Counted from the stretch's first letter, positions 7,635 to 17,600 are shown. The stretch: 64,000 nt of DNA from Caulobacter sp. S45 (GCF_009765965.1 NZ_LMUL01000002.1:24557-88556); one strand, 5' to 3'. Translations and numbers: made by a program. The notes: generated by a model not told the origin, from the sequence alone.

Positions 7635-10600
7635 CTACGCCGCCTTCGGCAGCACCGACTGCGGCGGCCATTTGGCCAGCACCGCCGCCAGCACCTGCGC
7701 CTGCTCCACCGGCACGAACACCCGCGGCGTGTAGGCGATGATCTCGGTGAAACAGCCAAGCGCCGCGAAGGACGACCGCTGGGACGCAGCCCCCACCACC
7801 TCGATCCGCATACGGTCCATCACCTTGGCGCGGCGCAGCCACAGGCCGCCGGCCAGGCAGAGCGCCACGCCGTCTTCGAGGATGAGCCGGGAGACCTGGT
7901 GCGGATCGCCGTAAGCGTTGGCGACGTCGGACAGTCCGAGCGCCACCTTCAGGGCGGGGACCTGCCCAGGATCGATCAAGCGGCCGAGCCAACGGCGCCC
8001 ATCCGGAGCCTTCAACCGCCGCACCGAGGTCCCCTTGTCCGGCAGGTGGGTCCAGATCGGCAGCAGCAGGCCCGAGACCAACACCAGGTCGCGGGTGATC
8101 CACGGATCGGCCTCCGCCACCTCCTTGTCCCAGGCCCCGCGCCACGCGGCCTCGCCGGTCGCCTCCCAGGCCGATTCCTCGAACCCCTTCAACGACGCGA
8201 TCGTCCGCTTCTCGGGGCGGATCAGGCGCACGGCCGGGATCAGGTGGTCCTGGTCGTCCGTTGTGGTCAGGCCTTGGACCACGAGGGCGGCGCGGCCGGA
8301 CTTGCTGTTCACCGCGAACACAACGCCGTCGCGCTCGAGACCCGCCAGGGCCTCGTCGGGCGAGGTCAGCTCGCGCCGGGTGCGCACCTGGAAGCGCAGA
8401 AGCTTGGTCTGGGCCCCGGTCACGGCATCTGTGCGAACCACTTCCTCGTCCAAGATCGCCACGTCGTCGGCGACGATGTCCTCCATCCCCCGGTCCAGGA
8501 GACCGGACTGAGCGGCCCGCTCCAGGATCGAGGACAGGATCGCGTCAAAGGCCGCGAACAGCGCGTTCTGGTCGGCGATCCTCAGCGCCAACAGGCGATT
8601 GAGGAAGGTGTTCATTGGCGGCATGTCGTCGGCGTCCTTGAGATTGCCCTCATGATCGAGCAACCGCAGACCGGTCTTCTCCTCAAAGGTTGGCCGAGAC
8701 ATCGCCTCGACGTTGCCAAAGTGCAGGCCGACGTAGAAGGCCTGCAGGGCGCGGTGCGCGAAGGGGCTTTCCAGATTGTCCTCGGCGCGGAAAAGGCCGT
8801 TGCCCGCCGTCCGCCGCTCGCCCCGGGTCAGGGCGCCCAGGCTGTCGAGACGCCGAGCTATGGTCGAGGTGAACCGCTTCTCGCCGTGGATATCCGTCGT
8901 CACCGGCCGAAACAGCGGCGCACAAGCCTGATTGGTCCGGTGCGACCGGCCAAGGCCCTGGATCGCGGAGTCGGCGCGCCAGCCCGGCTCGACCAGATAG
9001 TGGACCCTGCGTTGCTGGTTCTGGGCAGCAAGGTCGGCGTGGTAGCTGCGTCCCGTGCCGCCGGCGTCGGAGAACACCAGCACCCGCTTCTTGCCCGCCA
9101 TGAAGGCGTCGGTCTCGGCCTTGGCGGCCGAGGCGCTACGGCGCTCAACCACGCGCCGGCCGTCGCGGACGATCACTCGGCGCGAGCGTCCGGTGATCTC
9201 GGCGACCTGTTCGGTCCCGAGGTGGTCCAGCACCGCGTCCAGCACCCCGGGCACGGCCGGCAGACAGGCGAGGTTGGTGACAAGCTCGTCGCGAAGCCGG
9301 AGGGCCTCCTGGCTGGCCACCGGCCGCCCGGCCTCGTCGGTCACCGGGACCATGGTCACCGCGCCGCTGTCATCCTCCACGGCCTGCATCGCCATCACGG
9401 GGAAGGCACCCATGAGATAGTCGAGCACCTGGTCCTTGGGCGTCAGGTCGACGGCGAGGTTGTTCCACTCCTCAGGCGGGATTTCCGCCAGGCGCCGCTC
9501 CATCACCGCCTCGTTGGTCGAGACCACCTGGACCACGGCGGAACGGCCGGCCGCCAGGTCCTCCCGGATCGAGGCCACTAGGGACGGGGCCTTCAGGCCC
9601 GAGAGCAAATGGCCGAAGAAGCGGAGCTTCGCCCCCTCGAACGCCGACATCACCGCCGACGCCGCTTGGCCGGACTTGGGCTTGCCGTCCTCGCTGACCC
9701 CGACCGCGTCCAGGGCGGCGCGCAGGTTCCTGTGGATCAGCTGGTAAGCGTCGGCCCAGGCGTCCCAGACGCCGATGTCGTTTTCCGAGAGGGGATGGCG
9801 AAGCGCCTCGTACTCGACCCCCTCGAACGACAGAGAGCGGGCGATGTAGAGGCCCATGGCCTTCAGCTCCCGCGCGATCAGCTCCATGACCGCGACCCCG
9901 CCGGTTTCGACCGCGTTCATGAAGGCGTCGCGGGTGGGGAAGGGGGCCTCAGGGCCGCCCCAAAGGCCGAGCCGGGCTGCGTAGGCTAGGTTTTCGGCCG
10001 TGGTGGCCCCGGTCGCCGAGACATAGAGGATCCGCGCATTGGGCAGGCGGTTCTGCAGCGCCAGTCCCGCCATGCCTTGCTGGGAAGCCTTCTTGGTCCC
10101 GCGCGCACCCTTGCCGCCGCCGGCGGCGTTGGCCATCGCGTGGGCCTCGTCGAACACGATCACCCCGTCGAAGTCCGCGCCCAGCCAAGTGACGATCTGG
10201 TCGAGCCGCGAGGGCCGATCGCCTCGGGCCGGCTGCCGAAGGGTGGCGTAGGTGGTGTAAAGGACGCCCTGGTCCATGCGGATGGCGTCCGCCTGCTTCC
10301 AGGCCGACTGCGGGGTGATGTCCGCCGCGGTCCCGCCGATGGCCATCCAGTCGCGCCGCGCGTCCTCCAGCAGGGGATCGTTCTTCGACAGCCAGACCGC
10401 GCGGCGACGGCCCTGGGCCAGGTTGTCGGCGATCACGCCGGCGATCTCCCGGCCCTTGCCGCACCCGGTGCCGTCGCCGAGGAAGTGGCCCTTGCGGAAG
10501 CGCACTGCGCCCGGATGGTCGTCGGCGGTCAGCACCACCAGGTGCGGAGCCTCGCCGAGGATCCACGCCCCCGGCAGCAGTTGGCTGTGCGCCTCGCCGG

Positions 10601-11894
10601 CGTAGATCACTGTCTCCAGTTGGGCGTCGGAGACCTTGGACTCCGCGACCAGGCCAGTCGGCAAGATGGGCCGGTAGGTCGGCGCCGGCGGCGCCACCGA
10701 GGCCATCGGTCCAGATTCCACGAGCGGGGAGGGGTGGGGCGCGCAATGCGCGAACACCACCCTGCCCAGCCGGTAAGCCTGGTAGAGGCCGACGTCGTGG
10801 CCTTCGCCTGACCAGGGACAGGTCTCGTAGGCGACCGGAGCAGTATCGGCGAGGAACGCCAATCGGCCCGCCGGCGCGGCGAGGGCGCGGGCCCGGGGCG
10901 CCAGGATGGCCACCGTGTTGAGCGAGCGGAACTGCCGCGCCTGGGCGCTCGGTCGCGCGACGATCCCAGCCGCCGACTTGGCCGCGTCGGCCAGGGTGTC
11001 GGCCGAGATCACCGGCGCCATCGGCTCGGCCTCGCCGCCCCGGTCGACCACCAGCAGGCCCGTCTCCACCGAGGTCCCGTGCTTGGCGTAGGCCCGCTCG
11101 GGAAACCGCAGGCGAAGCACGACGCGGCCGCGGGCGGCGAGCGCGCGCAACGCCGCCGCGTCGTCGAACAGACGCGCCGGCACTATGGCCGCCAGTCGGC
11201 CGCCGTCGGCCAGGCCATTCAAGGCGGCGTCCAGATGGGCCTCAAGATGCTGGAAGGGCGGATTGACCAGGGCGACGTGGAACGCACCCGAGGTCTTCAG
11301 GAGGTCCGGCAGGTGGACGGCGTCGTGCTGGGAGCGGTCAGCCAGGGGGAAGAGACCTTCGAGCAGGGCGTAGCGGCTCGCCGCACGTTCGTTCAAGCTC
11401 AGCGTCCCGCCACAGGCCTCGGCCAGAATGGCCAGAAGGCCGGTGCCGGCGGACGGCTCCAGGACCAGGTCCCCCGCACGCACTTGGGCCGCCAGAACCG
11501 CCAGCGCGCCCAGCTCGGGCGGGGTGGAGAACTGGTCCAACGCCACCTGCTCCTCCGAGCGGCGGGTGTGGGTGAGGGTCAGGCCGGACAGGTTGGCCAG
11601 AAGCGCGACGATGTCGGCGGGCGCGTCCTCCAGGCGGCCGATCTGCGGCGCCAACCGGCGCAGCTGGAACACCAAGGCCGCCTCGATGGCGTCATAGGCG
11701 TCCCGCCACAACCAGGCGCCTTCGGCGTCGGATCCGCCGAAGGTGGTGGTCATGACGCCGGCCACCAGTTTGCGGTCCAGCGCGCGCGACCGGTTGAGGT
11801 GAGGGGTCAGCGCGCGGGCGGCGGCAAGAAGGTTGGCGGCATGATGGTCCGCGCCGGCGGCGGCTATGGTGAAGAGCGGAAGCAGAGCGTTCAT
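7635..11894 (-). CDS. Strawberry notch-like methylase-helicase fusion
   Basis: A 1419-aa two-domain protein. The N-terminal part is an N6-adenine-type methyltransferase: motif I LEPSAGTG (about 145-152) and motif IV NPPF (about 211-214). The rest is a strawberry-notch-type SF2 helicase with Walker A GDGTGCGKG (about 473-481), DEAH (about 582-585) and the C-terminal SBNO block with LGRSHRTNQ. Such giant proteins are characteristic of alphaproteobacterial plasmids and integrative elements. They probably modify or remodel element DNA, possibly as anti-restriction, but the function is unproven. I prefer the ATG at 11894 over the GTG at 11912; neither has a clear ribosome-binding site. Confidence 0.88.
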   Translation of the reverse strand: MNALLPLFTIAAAGADHHAANLLAAARALTPHLNRSRALDRKLVAGVMTTTFGGSDAEGAWLWRDAYDAIEAALVFQLRRLAPQIGRLEDAPADIVALLANLSGLTLTHTRRSEEQVALDQFSTPPELGALAVLAAQVRAGDLVLEPSAGTGLLAILAEACGGTLSLNERAASRYALLEGLFPLADRSQHDAVHLPDLLKTSGAFHVALVNPPFQHLEAHLDAALNGLADGGRLAAIVPARLFDDAAALRALAARGRVVLRLRFPERAYAKHGTSVETGLLVVDRGGEAEPMAPVISADTLADAAKSAAGIVARPSAQARQFRSLNTVAILAPRARALAAPAGRLAFLADTAPVAYETCPWSGEGHDVGLYQAYRLGRVVFAHCAPHPSPLVESGPMASVAPPAPTYRPILPTGLVAESKVSDAQLETVIYAGEAHSQLLPGAWILGEAPHLVVLTADDHPGAVRFRKGHFLGDGTGCGKGREIAGVIADNLAQGRRRAVWLSKNDPLLEDARRDWMAIGGTAADITPQSAWKQADAIRMDQGVLYTTYATLRQPARGDRPSRLDQIVTWLGADFDGVIVFDEAHAMANAAGGGKGARGTKKASQQGMAGLALQNRLPNARILYVSATGATTAENLAYAARLGLWGGPEAPFPTRDAFMNAVETGGVAVMELIARELKAMGLYIARSLSFEGVEYEALRHPLSENDIGVWDAWADAYQLIHRNLRAALDAVGVSEDGKPKSGQAASAVMSAFEGAKLRFFGHLLSGLKAPSLVASIREDLAAGRSAVVQVVSTNEAVMERRLAEIPPEEWNNLAVDLTPKDQVLDYLMGAFPVMAMQAVEDDSGAVTMVPVTDEAGRPVASQEALRLRDELVTNLACLPAVPGVLDAVLDHLGTEQVAEITGRSRRVIVRDGRRVVERRSASAAKAETDAFMAGKKRVLVFSDAGGTGRSYHADLAAQNQQRRVHYLVEPGWRADSAIQGLGRSHRTNQACAPLFRPVTTDIHGEKRFTSTIARRLDSLGALTRGERRTAGNGLFRAEDNLESPFAHRALQAFYVGLHFGNVEAMSRPTFEEKTGLRLLDHEGNLKDADDMPPMNTFLNRLLALRIADQNALFAAFDAILSSILERAAQSGLLDRGMEDIVADDVAILDEEVVRTDAVTGAQTKLLRFQVRTRRELTSPDEALAGLERDGVVFAVNSKSGRAALVVQGLTTTDDQDHLIPAVRLIRPEKRTIASLKGFEESAWEATGEAAWRGAWDKEVAEADPWITRDLVLVSGLLLPIWTHLPDKGTSVRRLKAPDGRRWLGRLIDPGQVPALKVALGLSDVANAYGDPHQVSRLILEDGVALCLAGGLWLRRAKVMDRMRIEVVGAASQRSSFAALGCFTEIIAYTPRVFVPVEQAQVLAAVLAKWPPQSVLPKAA

Positions 11895-11981
11895 GACCGG
11901 GGTCCAGATCACCCGCGGCGGAGGGCGCCTCCCTCCAGTCCCGACGGGCTCGCCCCGTCCCCTCCCTGCCTCCTCCTCCCC

Positions 11982-12224
11982 TTACGCGGCGGCCAGGCGC
12001 TCCAGATAGGTCTCGGCCCGCGCGCGATTGGCCGGCGAGCGGAGGGGGTCCGTGGCCGCACGGGCCAGGGCGGCGACGGCGTCGCCCGCCTGTTGCTCGG
12101 GTCCCACGCCAAGGTGGGCCCAACCGGCGGCCAGCTGCGGGTCGCGCGGGGCGGGCAGGGGATGGCGCGCGATGCGGAACAGGATCGCCAAGTCTTCGTC
12201 TTCTCGGCCGTCAAGATTGGTCAT
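11982..12224 (-). CDS. Small hypothetical protein
   Basis: An 80-aa predicted helical protein (MTNLDGREDEDLAILF..., ending ETYLERLAAA). GGAG six bases before the ATG at 12224 favours this start over the ATG at 12236. It lies between the large parB and the methylase/helicase gene on the same strand, so it is probably co-transcribed. No family recognised. Confidence 0.55.
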   Translation of the reverse strand: MTNLDGREDEDLAILFRIARHPLPAPRDPQLAAGWAHLGVGPEQQAGDAVAALARAATDPLRSPANRARAETYLERLAAA

Positions 12225-12339
12225 GGGGGTCTCCATTGGGGGTCAGGTCCCGCGACAGCATGGAGTCACGACCATCAGCCGGGGCAAAAAAAGAGCCCAC
12301 ACCGTGAAGCGGGGGCTCAAGGGTGAAGGCCCCGAGCGG

Positions 12340-14346
12340 TTAGGCCGCGACCGCCAGCACCTCGGCATCGTCTGGAGCGGCATCGGCCTCGGCGCTCGCC
12401 TCAACCGCCTGCTCCACAACCGGCGTCTCCCAGGACAACGCCGCCGGCGCCCATTGCCGCTCGGCCGCCGCCTCGGCGACGAAGGTCACCAGGTCGTCCT
12501 TCTTCAAGGTCTTCGCCCGGTCGTCCTCTATCCCCATCTCTTCCAGGAGCGCGGTCAGCTGCTTCTTGGAGTGGACGGCGAGGTACGGGTGATCGGGGGT
12601 CCAATGGGCCGAGATATCCGCGGCGCACAGCGCGGCGATCTCGGCGGCCTCGGCCCGGGCGGCGTGGCGAATCGAGGTGGTCCGGTCTTCACGCAGGTTC
12701 AGCGATACGGCCACCAGCTCGGCCATCAGCGCCATCTTCTGCCCGTGCGGCAGGGTTTCCACCCAGGCGATGGGGCGAAGTCCCGACGCGCGGTACGCGG
12801 CGCGCCGGGCGTCCAATCGATCGCGCACCTCGCCGTCCAGAGCCGCAATCGGCGAGGTGTTCCCGCGCCGATAGGCTGTCGCCGAGATGTGGGCGGCCGA
12901 CCCCTCCAGGCTGCCCGCGCTGTGCAGGGCCAGTTGCTTGAAGAGCTGGGCCACCAGCACGGTCAGAGCCGCGCCCGGATCATCGGCCAGGTCGCGGATC
13001 AGACCGCGGGTGGCGACGTCGGTGCGGGTCTCATGCAGGACGTGGCTGGAGCCCTCCACCTCGACATCGGCCTTGGGCACCTCGACGTCGTCGTAGGCCT
13101 GACGGCCGTAGCGCGTGACGGTCGCGTCCGGCTCGTCGTCGCCGTCCTCCTCGGTCTCGTCCGCCAGGTCGTCTATCGGCAGGGGCTCGGCGTAGAAGGT
13201 CGCCTTTACCCCATAGCCTTCGGCGGCTGGCGAGATCAGCACTGCGCCGATCTTGGCGTGAACCAATCCCACGCCGGCCTCGGCCGCCATCGCCATGAGA
13301 AGCGGGCCGAGCGCCACCGGCGCGTCATCGGCCTCGGGATCGAGATCCTGCAGGGCGCTGGAAACCTGCGTCACCCGGTAGCGCGCTTCCTCCAGGGCGG
13401 TCGTCTCTTCGTCGCTCAGCCGGTGCTCGTAGAGGTAGGGCACCCGGTTGAACCCGTCCGGCGCCCCGAACCCGCCATCGGCGCCGACGAACACGGCCAG
13501 GGCCTCGGCCTGCAGATGGTCGACGAGGGGCTGGACCCGGTCGCGCCAAACGGTCTGCAGGATCTCCGGATCGAGCAAGGCGTCAGGAAACTCGCCGAAC
13601 AGGTCCGAAGAGACCCGGCCGCCGGCGGCGACGTAACGATCCATGCCCACTAGGGCGAACCTCGCGTCCTCCACCGTGACCTTGTCCTGATGCAGCATGG
13701 CGCGCAGCTGGTAGTCCTGCAGGTGGCCGTCGAGCGCCGACTGGGCAATCTCGGCCTGCTGCTTCTTGTCGGGCAGGCGCGCGAACAAGCGCACCTGCTT
13801 CAAGGTCAGCTTGCCGCCGCGCAGCGCCGTCAGCACCTTGATGTGCACGCCCGACAGCGCCTCCAGCCGCTTGATCTCCAGTTCGGCGTAGCCCAGGGCG
13901 GCGGAGATGGCGCGAGTGTCCATCTTGGCCTTGCGCAGCTTGCCGATGGCGACGATCACGTCGGCGATGTGGACCGGGGCGTGCTCGGTGTTGGGCAGGA
14001 CGATGGCGGCCATCTGCTGAGCCGGGGTTTCGGCCAGCAGGCAGTCCACCAGGTAGTCGTCGTCAATCTCGCCGCGCTCGCGCAGCACGATCAGGGCGAA
14101 GCGGCGGCGACGCCCATCCAGGGCCATGAAGGCCTGCTCGGACTTCTTGCCAGGGCGAACGATCGGCGGGATCACCACGCCGGCGGCGGCGATGGTGTCG
14201 GCCAGCTGCGGCACGCCGTCGTCGGCCGGTTCGTGGAAGCGCAGATTCTCCTTGGCCAGGCCCAGGTCGCCCAGGCGCACCTGGATGCGGGCCATGGCGG
14301 CGGGCGCGGCGGCAGGGGAAGCGGTGTCGGTCACAACGTCGGTCAT
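12340..14346 (-). CDS. parB: Large ParB/RepB/Spo0J-family protein
   Basis: A 668-aa ParB-like protein. The N-terminal ParB nuclease-like domain (about 20-130) includes [24 protein letters not shown] and the ParB box II region [14 protein letters not shown] helix-turn-helix KorB-type domain follows (about 130-230; [19 protein letters not shown]). The remainder is a long extension seen in plasmid and ICE ParB-like proteins, ending in a charged tail. It is not adjacent to a ParA, so beyond possible centromere binding it may be a transcriptional or DNA-processing factor of the element. The ATG at 14346 follows a CAGGATCAGG leader. Confidence 0.85.
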   Translation of the reverse strand: MTDVVTDTASPAAAPAAMARIQVRLGDLGLAKENLRFHEPADDGVPQLADTIAAAGVVIPPIVRPGKKSEQAFMALDGRRRRFALIVLRERGEIDDDYLVDCLLAETPAQQMAAIVLPNTEHAPVHIADVIVAIGKLRKAKMDTRAISAALGYAELEIKRLEALSGVHIKVLTALRGGKLTLKQVRLFARLPDKKQQAEIAQSALDGHLQDYQLRAMLHQDKVTVEDARFALVGMDRYVAAGGRVSSDLFGEFPDALLDPEILQTVWRDRVQPLVDHLQAEALAVFVGADGGFGAPDGFNRVPYLYEHRLSDEETTALEEARYRVTQVSSALQDLDPEADDAPVALGPLLMAMAAEAGVGLVHAKIGAVLISPAAEGYGVKATFYAEPLPIDDLADETEEDGDDEPDATVTRYGRQAYDDVEVPKADVEVEGSSHVLHETRTDVATRGLIRDLADDPGAALTVLVAQLFKQLALHSAGSLEGSAAHISATAYRRGNTSPIAALDGEVRDRLDARRAAYRASGLRPIAWVETLPHGQKMALMAELVAVSLNLREDRTTSIRHAARAEAAEIAALCAADISAHWTPDHPYLAVHSKKQLTALLEEMGIEDDRAKTLKKDDLVTFVAEAAAERQWAPAALSWETPVVEQAVEASAEADAAPDDAEVLAVAA

Positions 14347-14423
14347 CAGGATCAGGCTCCAGCGCCTGGGCGAGGGTCATCCTGCCCCTTCGGCGCACCC
14401 CACCGATCCCTTCCTCTCTCCTT

Positions 14424-15335
14424 TCAGAGCAGCCGCCGGCCCCCTGTCTCGGCCATGGCCAAGTCGGGCCAGTCCCCGTGCGGCGCGGGCGGGAAGACCA
14501 TCTCCGCCGCCACGCCCTGATCTTCCAGCCGAACGGCCAAGCGCGCCGCTGAGGCCTCGCCGTCGGACCCGTTGTCGCCGGCGATCAGCACCGCTTCCAC
14601 GCCCTCCGGGGCGATCCAGCCGCGCAGGTTGGAGGTGGACAGCAGCGCCCAAGCCGGCAGGCCGAAGCGCTGGCTCGCCACCAACGTGGTCACCCCGCCC
14701 TCGGCCACCAGCAGCTTGGGACCCGGCGTATCGAAGCGCACCGCGCTGGCCTGCGGCATGACCCCAACGGTCTTGCGCGAGAGCTTCAGGTCCGTGGCGC
14801 GATGGCCGCCAGGGGTCAGGTAGGTCAGCTCAATGGCGCTCAAACCCCCGTCCGGCCCTCGCACGCCCAACATCAGCGCGGGGCGGGTGCGGCTCTTGGC
14901 GGCGTAGGCCGCGGTCGGCGCCTCGGCCAGATAGCGGGCGGCGTCGGGGCCGGGTAGGGCGCGGGTCACGCCGCGCCGGCGCAGATACTGCGCCGCCGGC
15001 GAGCGGCCGAGCGGGCGGCCGGTCTCCCACAGGCGCTGGGCCGTGGCGACGCGCAGAGTCCGCGAGGCGGGCGGTGCGCTGATGCGGGGCGCGGCGGAGC
15101 CGATCACCAGGCTGGTCGGGCGGTTCTCGCCGTCGATCAGGCCGCGGCCGCGCAGGTCGTCCAGCACGGCCTTCCAGTCGCCGTCGCCAAAGCAGTGGGC
15201 CACCACCCGCTCGTTTTCATAGAGCAGCGACACCGAGCGGTCGAACCGGCTGTGGCCGGGCGCGGGCACATTGGCCCGCCGGCCGCCCTCATAGAGCTCC
15301 CCTCCAAGCGCGCGCACGATCTGAACCAGGGACAT
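14424..15335 (-). CDS. Toprim-domain primase-like protein
   Basis: A 303-aa protein with an N-terminal zinc-finger-like or DNA-binding half lacking obvious Cys motifs and a C-terminal Toprim domain. The catalytic Glu is in LLVAEGGVTTLV (E212) and the Asp pair in VLIAGDNGSDGEAS (D254, D258). It resembles the CHC2-less primase/Toprim proteins that accompany methylase/helicase and ParB genes on alphaproteobacterial mobile elements, presumably priming element replication or acting on transferred DNA. It lies 77 bp upstream of parB in the same direction. Confidence 0.82.
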   Translation of the reverse strand: MSLVQIVRALGGELYEGGRRANVPAPGHSRFDRSVSLLYENERVVAHCFGDGDWKAVLDDLRGRGLIDGENRPTSLVIGSAAPRISAPPASRTLRVATAQRLWETGRPLGRSPAAQYLRRRGVTRALPGPDAARYLAEAPTAAYAAKSRTRPALMLGVRGPDGGLSAIELTYLTPGGHRATDLKLSRKTVGVMPQASAVRFDTPGPKLLVAEGGVTTLVASQRFGLPAWALLSTSNLRGWIAPEGVEAVLIAGDNGSDGEASAARLAVRLEDQGVAAEMVFPPAPHGDWPDLAMAETGGRRLL

Positions 15336-15528
15336 GGCTGGCGACCTCCTTCAAACGTCCGCCACCCAGGTCCCTTCCTCCTGCTCCCGGGGCGTTGCGG
15401 GTCCGCCCGCAGAGGGGGTCGGACGAGACGGGGCTCGGCCGCAGGGGGAGACCTCCCCCTCCAGCCTGCGTCAGACCAGGAAACCATGTCCGTCAGAGCC
15501 CGCCACCCGTAGGCTTCAGGGTCCCAGG

Positions 15529-15855
15529 TCAGTCTCGGGGTCGCCGCTTGAACAGGGAGGGGCCCTTGGCCGTCACCTCCGCACGCCCCGCCGCACCCAG
15601 CAGGACTTCGCGCGTGACGTAGAGCCCGATCGAGACCGCGCCCAAGGCGAAGAACAGATCAGCCGAATGGATGATCAAAGACCAGAAGGCCGCCAGCGCG
15701 AGGATGGCCATCACGACCTGAGAGCCAAGATACAGGCGAAAGGTGCGCCGCTCGAAGACCTGCCGGCGATCGAAGATCAGCCAGACCAACACCACTTCAT
15801 GGGCGATATAGGCGGCGATGACGGCAAGACCGAAAAGGGTGGGCGCATCGTCCAT
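15529..15855 (-). CDS. Small membrane protein
   Basis: A 108-aa protein with three likely transmembrane helices (about residues 6-27, 44-65 and 67-88) and a basic C-terminus (FKRRPRD). No family recognised. It lies between the toprim gene and an unknown gene on the same strand. Small membrane proteins in such blocks sometimes act in surface or entry exclusion, but nothing here shows that. Confidence 0.6.
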   Translation of the reverse strand: MDDAPTLFGLAVIAAYIAHEVVLVWLIFDRRQVFERRTFRLYLGSQVVMAILALAAFWSLIIHSADLFFALGAVSIGLYVTREVLLGAAGRAEVTAKGPSLFKRRPRD

Positions 15856-15936
15856 GGTGCGGCTGCAGGCCTATTCGTTCTGAAGCGGCGCCAAGAGGCC
15901 GCCAGCCCTCGAAAGACCAGGTCTGCGCGGGATGCA

Positions 15937-15954
15937 ACCCGTAGGCCTGCGGGT
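15937..15954. terminator. Hairpin at the stop codon of the 257-aa gene
   Basis: ACCCGTAGGCCTGCGGGT is a near-perfect 18-bp inverted repeat (one mismatch) that begins at the TGA of the minus-strand gene. Similar CCCGTAG/CGGGT hairpins follow the LuxR gene (32371-32390) and the GIY-YIG gene (33230-33243). No T-tract follows. Confidence 0.5.
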
Positions 15955-16727
15955 CAGAACGGCGGGGCGGGTGGTCCCTTCAGGTAGGCGTCGAACCCCG
16001 CAAGCTCGTCCCAGCTCTGCGGCGGCTCCTGGAACATGGCGCGAAGCCCTTCGGCCAATTCGCGGTGACTGGTCGTCCCCAAAATCCCCGCGTCCGTCGA
16101 CAGCTCGAAGTCGATCGACCCGTTCCACAGATTGATCCGGCCATAGCCCGGTGCGAACGCCACTGAGTCCCGCTGCTTGGGCACCTCATGCTTGGCCAGC
16201 GCCATGCGCAGGGCCTCCATCAGACCGAAGGTCACATGGATCCGCCGTAGGTCCGCATCGAGGACGTCCAGCGCGTTGGGAAGCGCGGCGATGGTCCGCA
16301 GCTGGCTTGCGCGCATCTCGCGGGCGGTGTGCCGGTAGGAGAGGGGCTTTTCCAGCTGCGCGAGGCGCGCCTCGACGCGGCCTTCCTTGATCAGCTTCAT
16401 CGTGTCCTTCACCCGCTGCTTCCAGGTGCGCAGCAACTCGTAGGCCGCGAATATCCACATCTGCGACTGGGCAAGCACGAAAGCGGTGTCGGGCGGGGTC
16501 CCGTCTTGCGTCATCCGCTCGCGCATCAGCCGGCTCTCAAGCAGATTGATGAAGGTGTCGACCAGGCCGAGATTGGTCACCTGCATGCTGAGGAAGGGGT
16601 CGCTCCCCAGCATCGTCAGTTGCCGCAGGGCGGCGGTAAAGGCGCCGGGATCCAAGGTCGCGGCGTCCGCCCAATCGGGGCTCTGATCAGGTTCGTCATA
16701 GTCTTCAGGATAGTCCGACGGGTCCAT
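15954..16727 (-). CDS. Conserved-looking hypothetical protein
   Basis: A 257-aa soluble protein with an acidic N-terminus (MDPSDYPEDYDEPDQSPDW) and mostly helical middle, including AQSQMWIFAAYELLRTWKQR and a basic VKDTMKLIKEGR stretch, then a C-terminal GRINLWNGSIDFEL strand block. I do not recognise the family. It stands between two tandem hairpins upstream and a terminator-like hairpin at its stop, so it is probably a single-gene unit. Confidence 0.6.
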   Translation of the reverse strand: MDPSDYPEDYDEPDQSPDWADAATLDPGAFTAALRQLTMLGSDPFLSMQVTNLGLVDTFINLLESRLMRERMTQDGTPPDTAFVLAQSQMWIFAAYELLRTWKQRVKDTMKLIKEGRVEARLAQLEKPLSYRHTAREMRASQLRTIAALPNALDVLDADLRRIHVTFGLMEALRMALAKHEVPKQRDSVAFAPGYGRINLWNGSIDFELSTDAGILGTTSHRELAEGLRAMFQEPPQSWDELAGFDAYLKGPPAPPF

Positions 16728-16740
16728 GGCGGGTCCTCCC

Positions 16741-16770
16741 GCACGAGACCGTGCGCAGACGTAAGTCTGC
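16741..16770. terminator. Two tandem hairpins
   Basis: GCACG-AGAC-CGTGC (16741-16754) is followed immediately by GCAGAC-GTAA-GTCTGC (16755-16770), both perfect. They lie between the 3' end of the minus-strand XRE gene and the next gene's start, suiting a terminator or attenuator. No T-run is present. Confidence 0.5.
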
Positions 16771-16789
16771 CCGCCCGCCCGGCGAAGAC

Positions 16790-17023
16790 CTAAGCCTTCG
16801 CGTCCGGCTCGACGGCGGGCGTCTTCAACAGATCCAGAGGCTCCGCGCCCAGGACCTCGGCGAACTTCTCGACCATCGCCAAGGTGGGATTGCGCTGACC
16901 GCGCTCCAGCTGGCCGACATAGGTGGTGGCCACGCGGACATCATCCGCCAACGCCTCGATCGACAGGCCCTTCTTCTTCCTCAACTGTCGGACGTTCTGA
17001 CCGAACGCTTTACTCAGACGCAT
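16790..17023 (-). CDS. XRE-family HTH regulator
   Basis: A 77-aa protein (from the ATG at 17023) that is essentially one Cro/C1-type HTH domain: FGQNVRQLRKKKGLSIEALA, then VATTYVGQLERGQRNPTLAM and a short tail. The frame extends to a GTG at 17062, but that codon lies inside a perfect palindrome (17057-17072) likely to be this gene's operator, so the ATG is preferred. It is divergent from a second XRE gene at 17156, an arrangement typical of lysogeny-like switches. Probable role: repressor of its own and the divergent promoter. Confidence 0.8.
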   Translation of the reverse strand: MRLSKAFGQNVRQLRKKKGLSIEALADDVRVATTYVGQLERGQRNPTLAMVEKFAEVLGAEPLDLLKTPAVEPDAKA

Positions 17024-17056
17024 ACCGCACGGACTGGCGGAACGCCGATCTTCGCC

Positions 17057-17072
17057 AGTCACTATAGTGACT
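17057..17072. promoter_or_regulatory. Perfect 16-bp palindromic operator
   Basis: AGTCACTATAGTGACT is perfectly palindromic and lies between the two divergent XRE genes, 34 bp from the minus-strand ATG. The size and symmetry match a Cro/C1-type operator. Which of the two regulators binds it cannot be told from sequence. Confidence 0.65.
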
Positions 17073-17155
17073 TATCTCTAGCGTCTTTGCGGTCAGCTTC
17101 GGTATGGGTGCATCCTGGCCCGCCGACCGGGCGACACGGCTCCACGGGGCAGACG

Positions 17156-17551
17156 ATGGAACAGCAACAGCTGAACATGGAACGGCTCAGACTCGGGACG
17201 CGGCTGCGGGCCTGCCGCACCGCCGCCGGCCTGACCCGTCAGGCGCTCGCCGATCGGCTGCAGCTGAGCAAACGCCGAATCGGCGCCTTCGAGCGCGGCG
17301 CCGCCGCGATCTCCGCCGTTCAGTTGCTGGAGTTGGCGGTTATCATGAAGGCGCCGATCACCGACTTCCTGACACTCTCAAGAGACGCGCTCCAAGGCGT
17401 GCCACCGACCGCGATCGACCTCCTCGCCGCCACCGACGAAGGGGCCGATCTGGCTGAGGCCTTCACCATGTTGAAGAGCCGCCGCTTGCGCCGGCATGTC
17501 GTCAAGCTCGCCCAAGAACTTGTCCACCAGGAGGATCAGCTCGGCGCATAG
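17156..17551 (+). CDS. XRE-family HTH regulator
   Basis: A 131-aa regulator with an N-terminal Cro/C1 HTH (GTRLRACRTAAGLTRQALAD, then LSKRRIGAFERGAAAISAVQ) and a helical C-terminal region typical of small alphaproteobacterial XRE proteins. The ATG at 17156 is chosen because the frame upstream is the antisense of the other XRE gene. It is divergent from the 16790 gene and lies 216 bp upstream of the 562-aa nuclease-like gene on the same strand, so it may control the adjacent defence module. Confidence 0.78.
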   Translation: MEQQQLNMERLRLGTRLRACRTAAGLTRQALADRLQLSKRRIGAFERGAAAISAVQLLELAVIMKAPITDFLTLSRDALQGVPPTAIDLLAATDEGADLAEAFTMLKSRRLRRHVVKLAQELVHQEDQLGA

Positions 17552-17600
17552 CCCGGTGTCGTTGAGGCATAAAATCCACCGCGAACCGGGCTCGCTATCA

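Noticed and set aside
7059..9581. An 840-codon open frame on the plus strand
   Set aside because: It is wholly antisense to the methylase/helicase gene, is Arg/His/Gly-rich and lacks a ribosome-binding site or any domain; a high-GC shadow. The same applies to 26070-27827 and 37968-40091.
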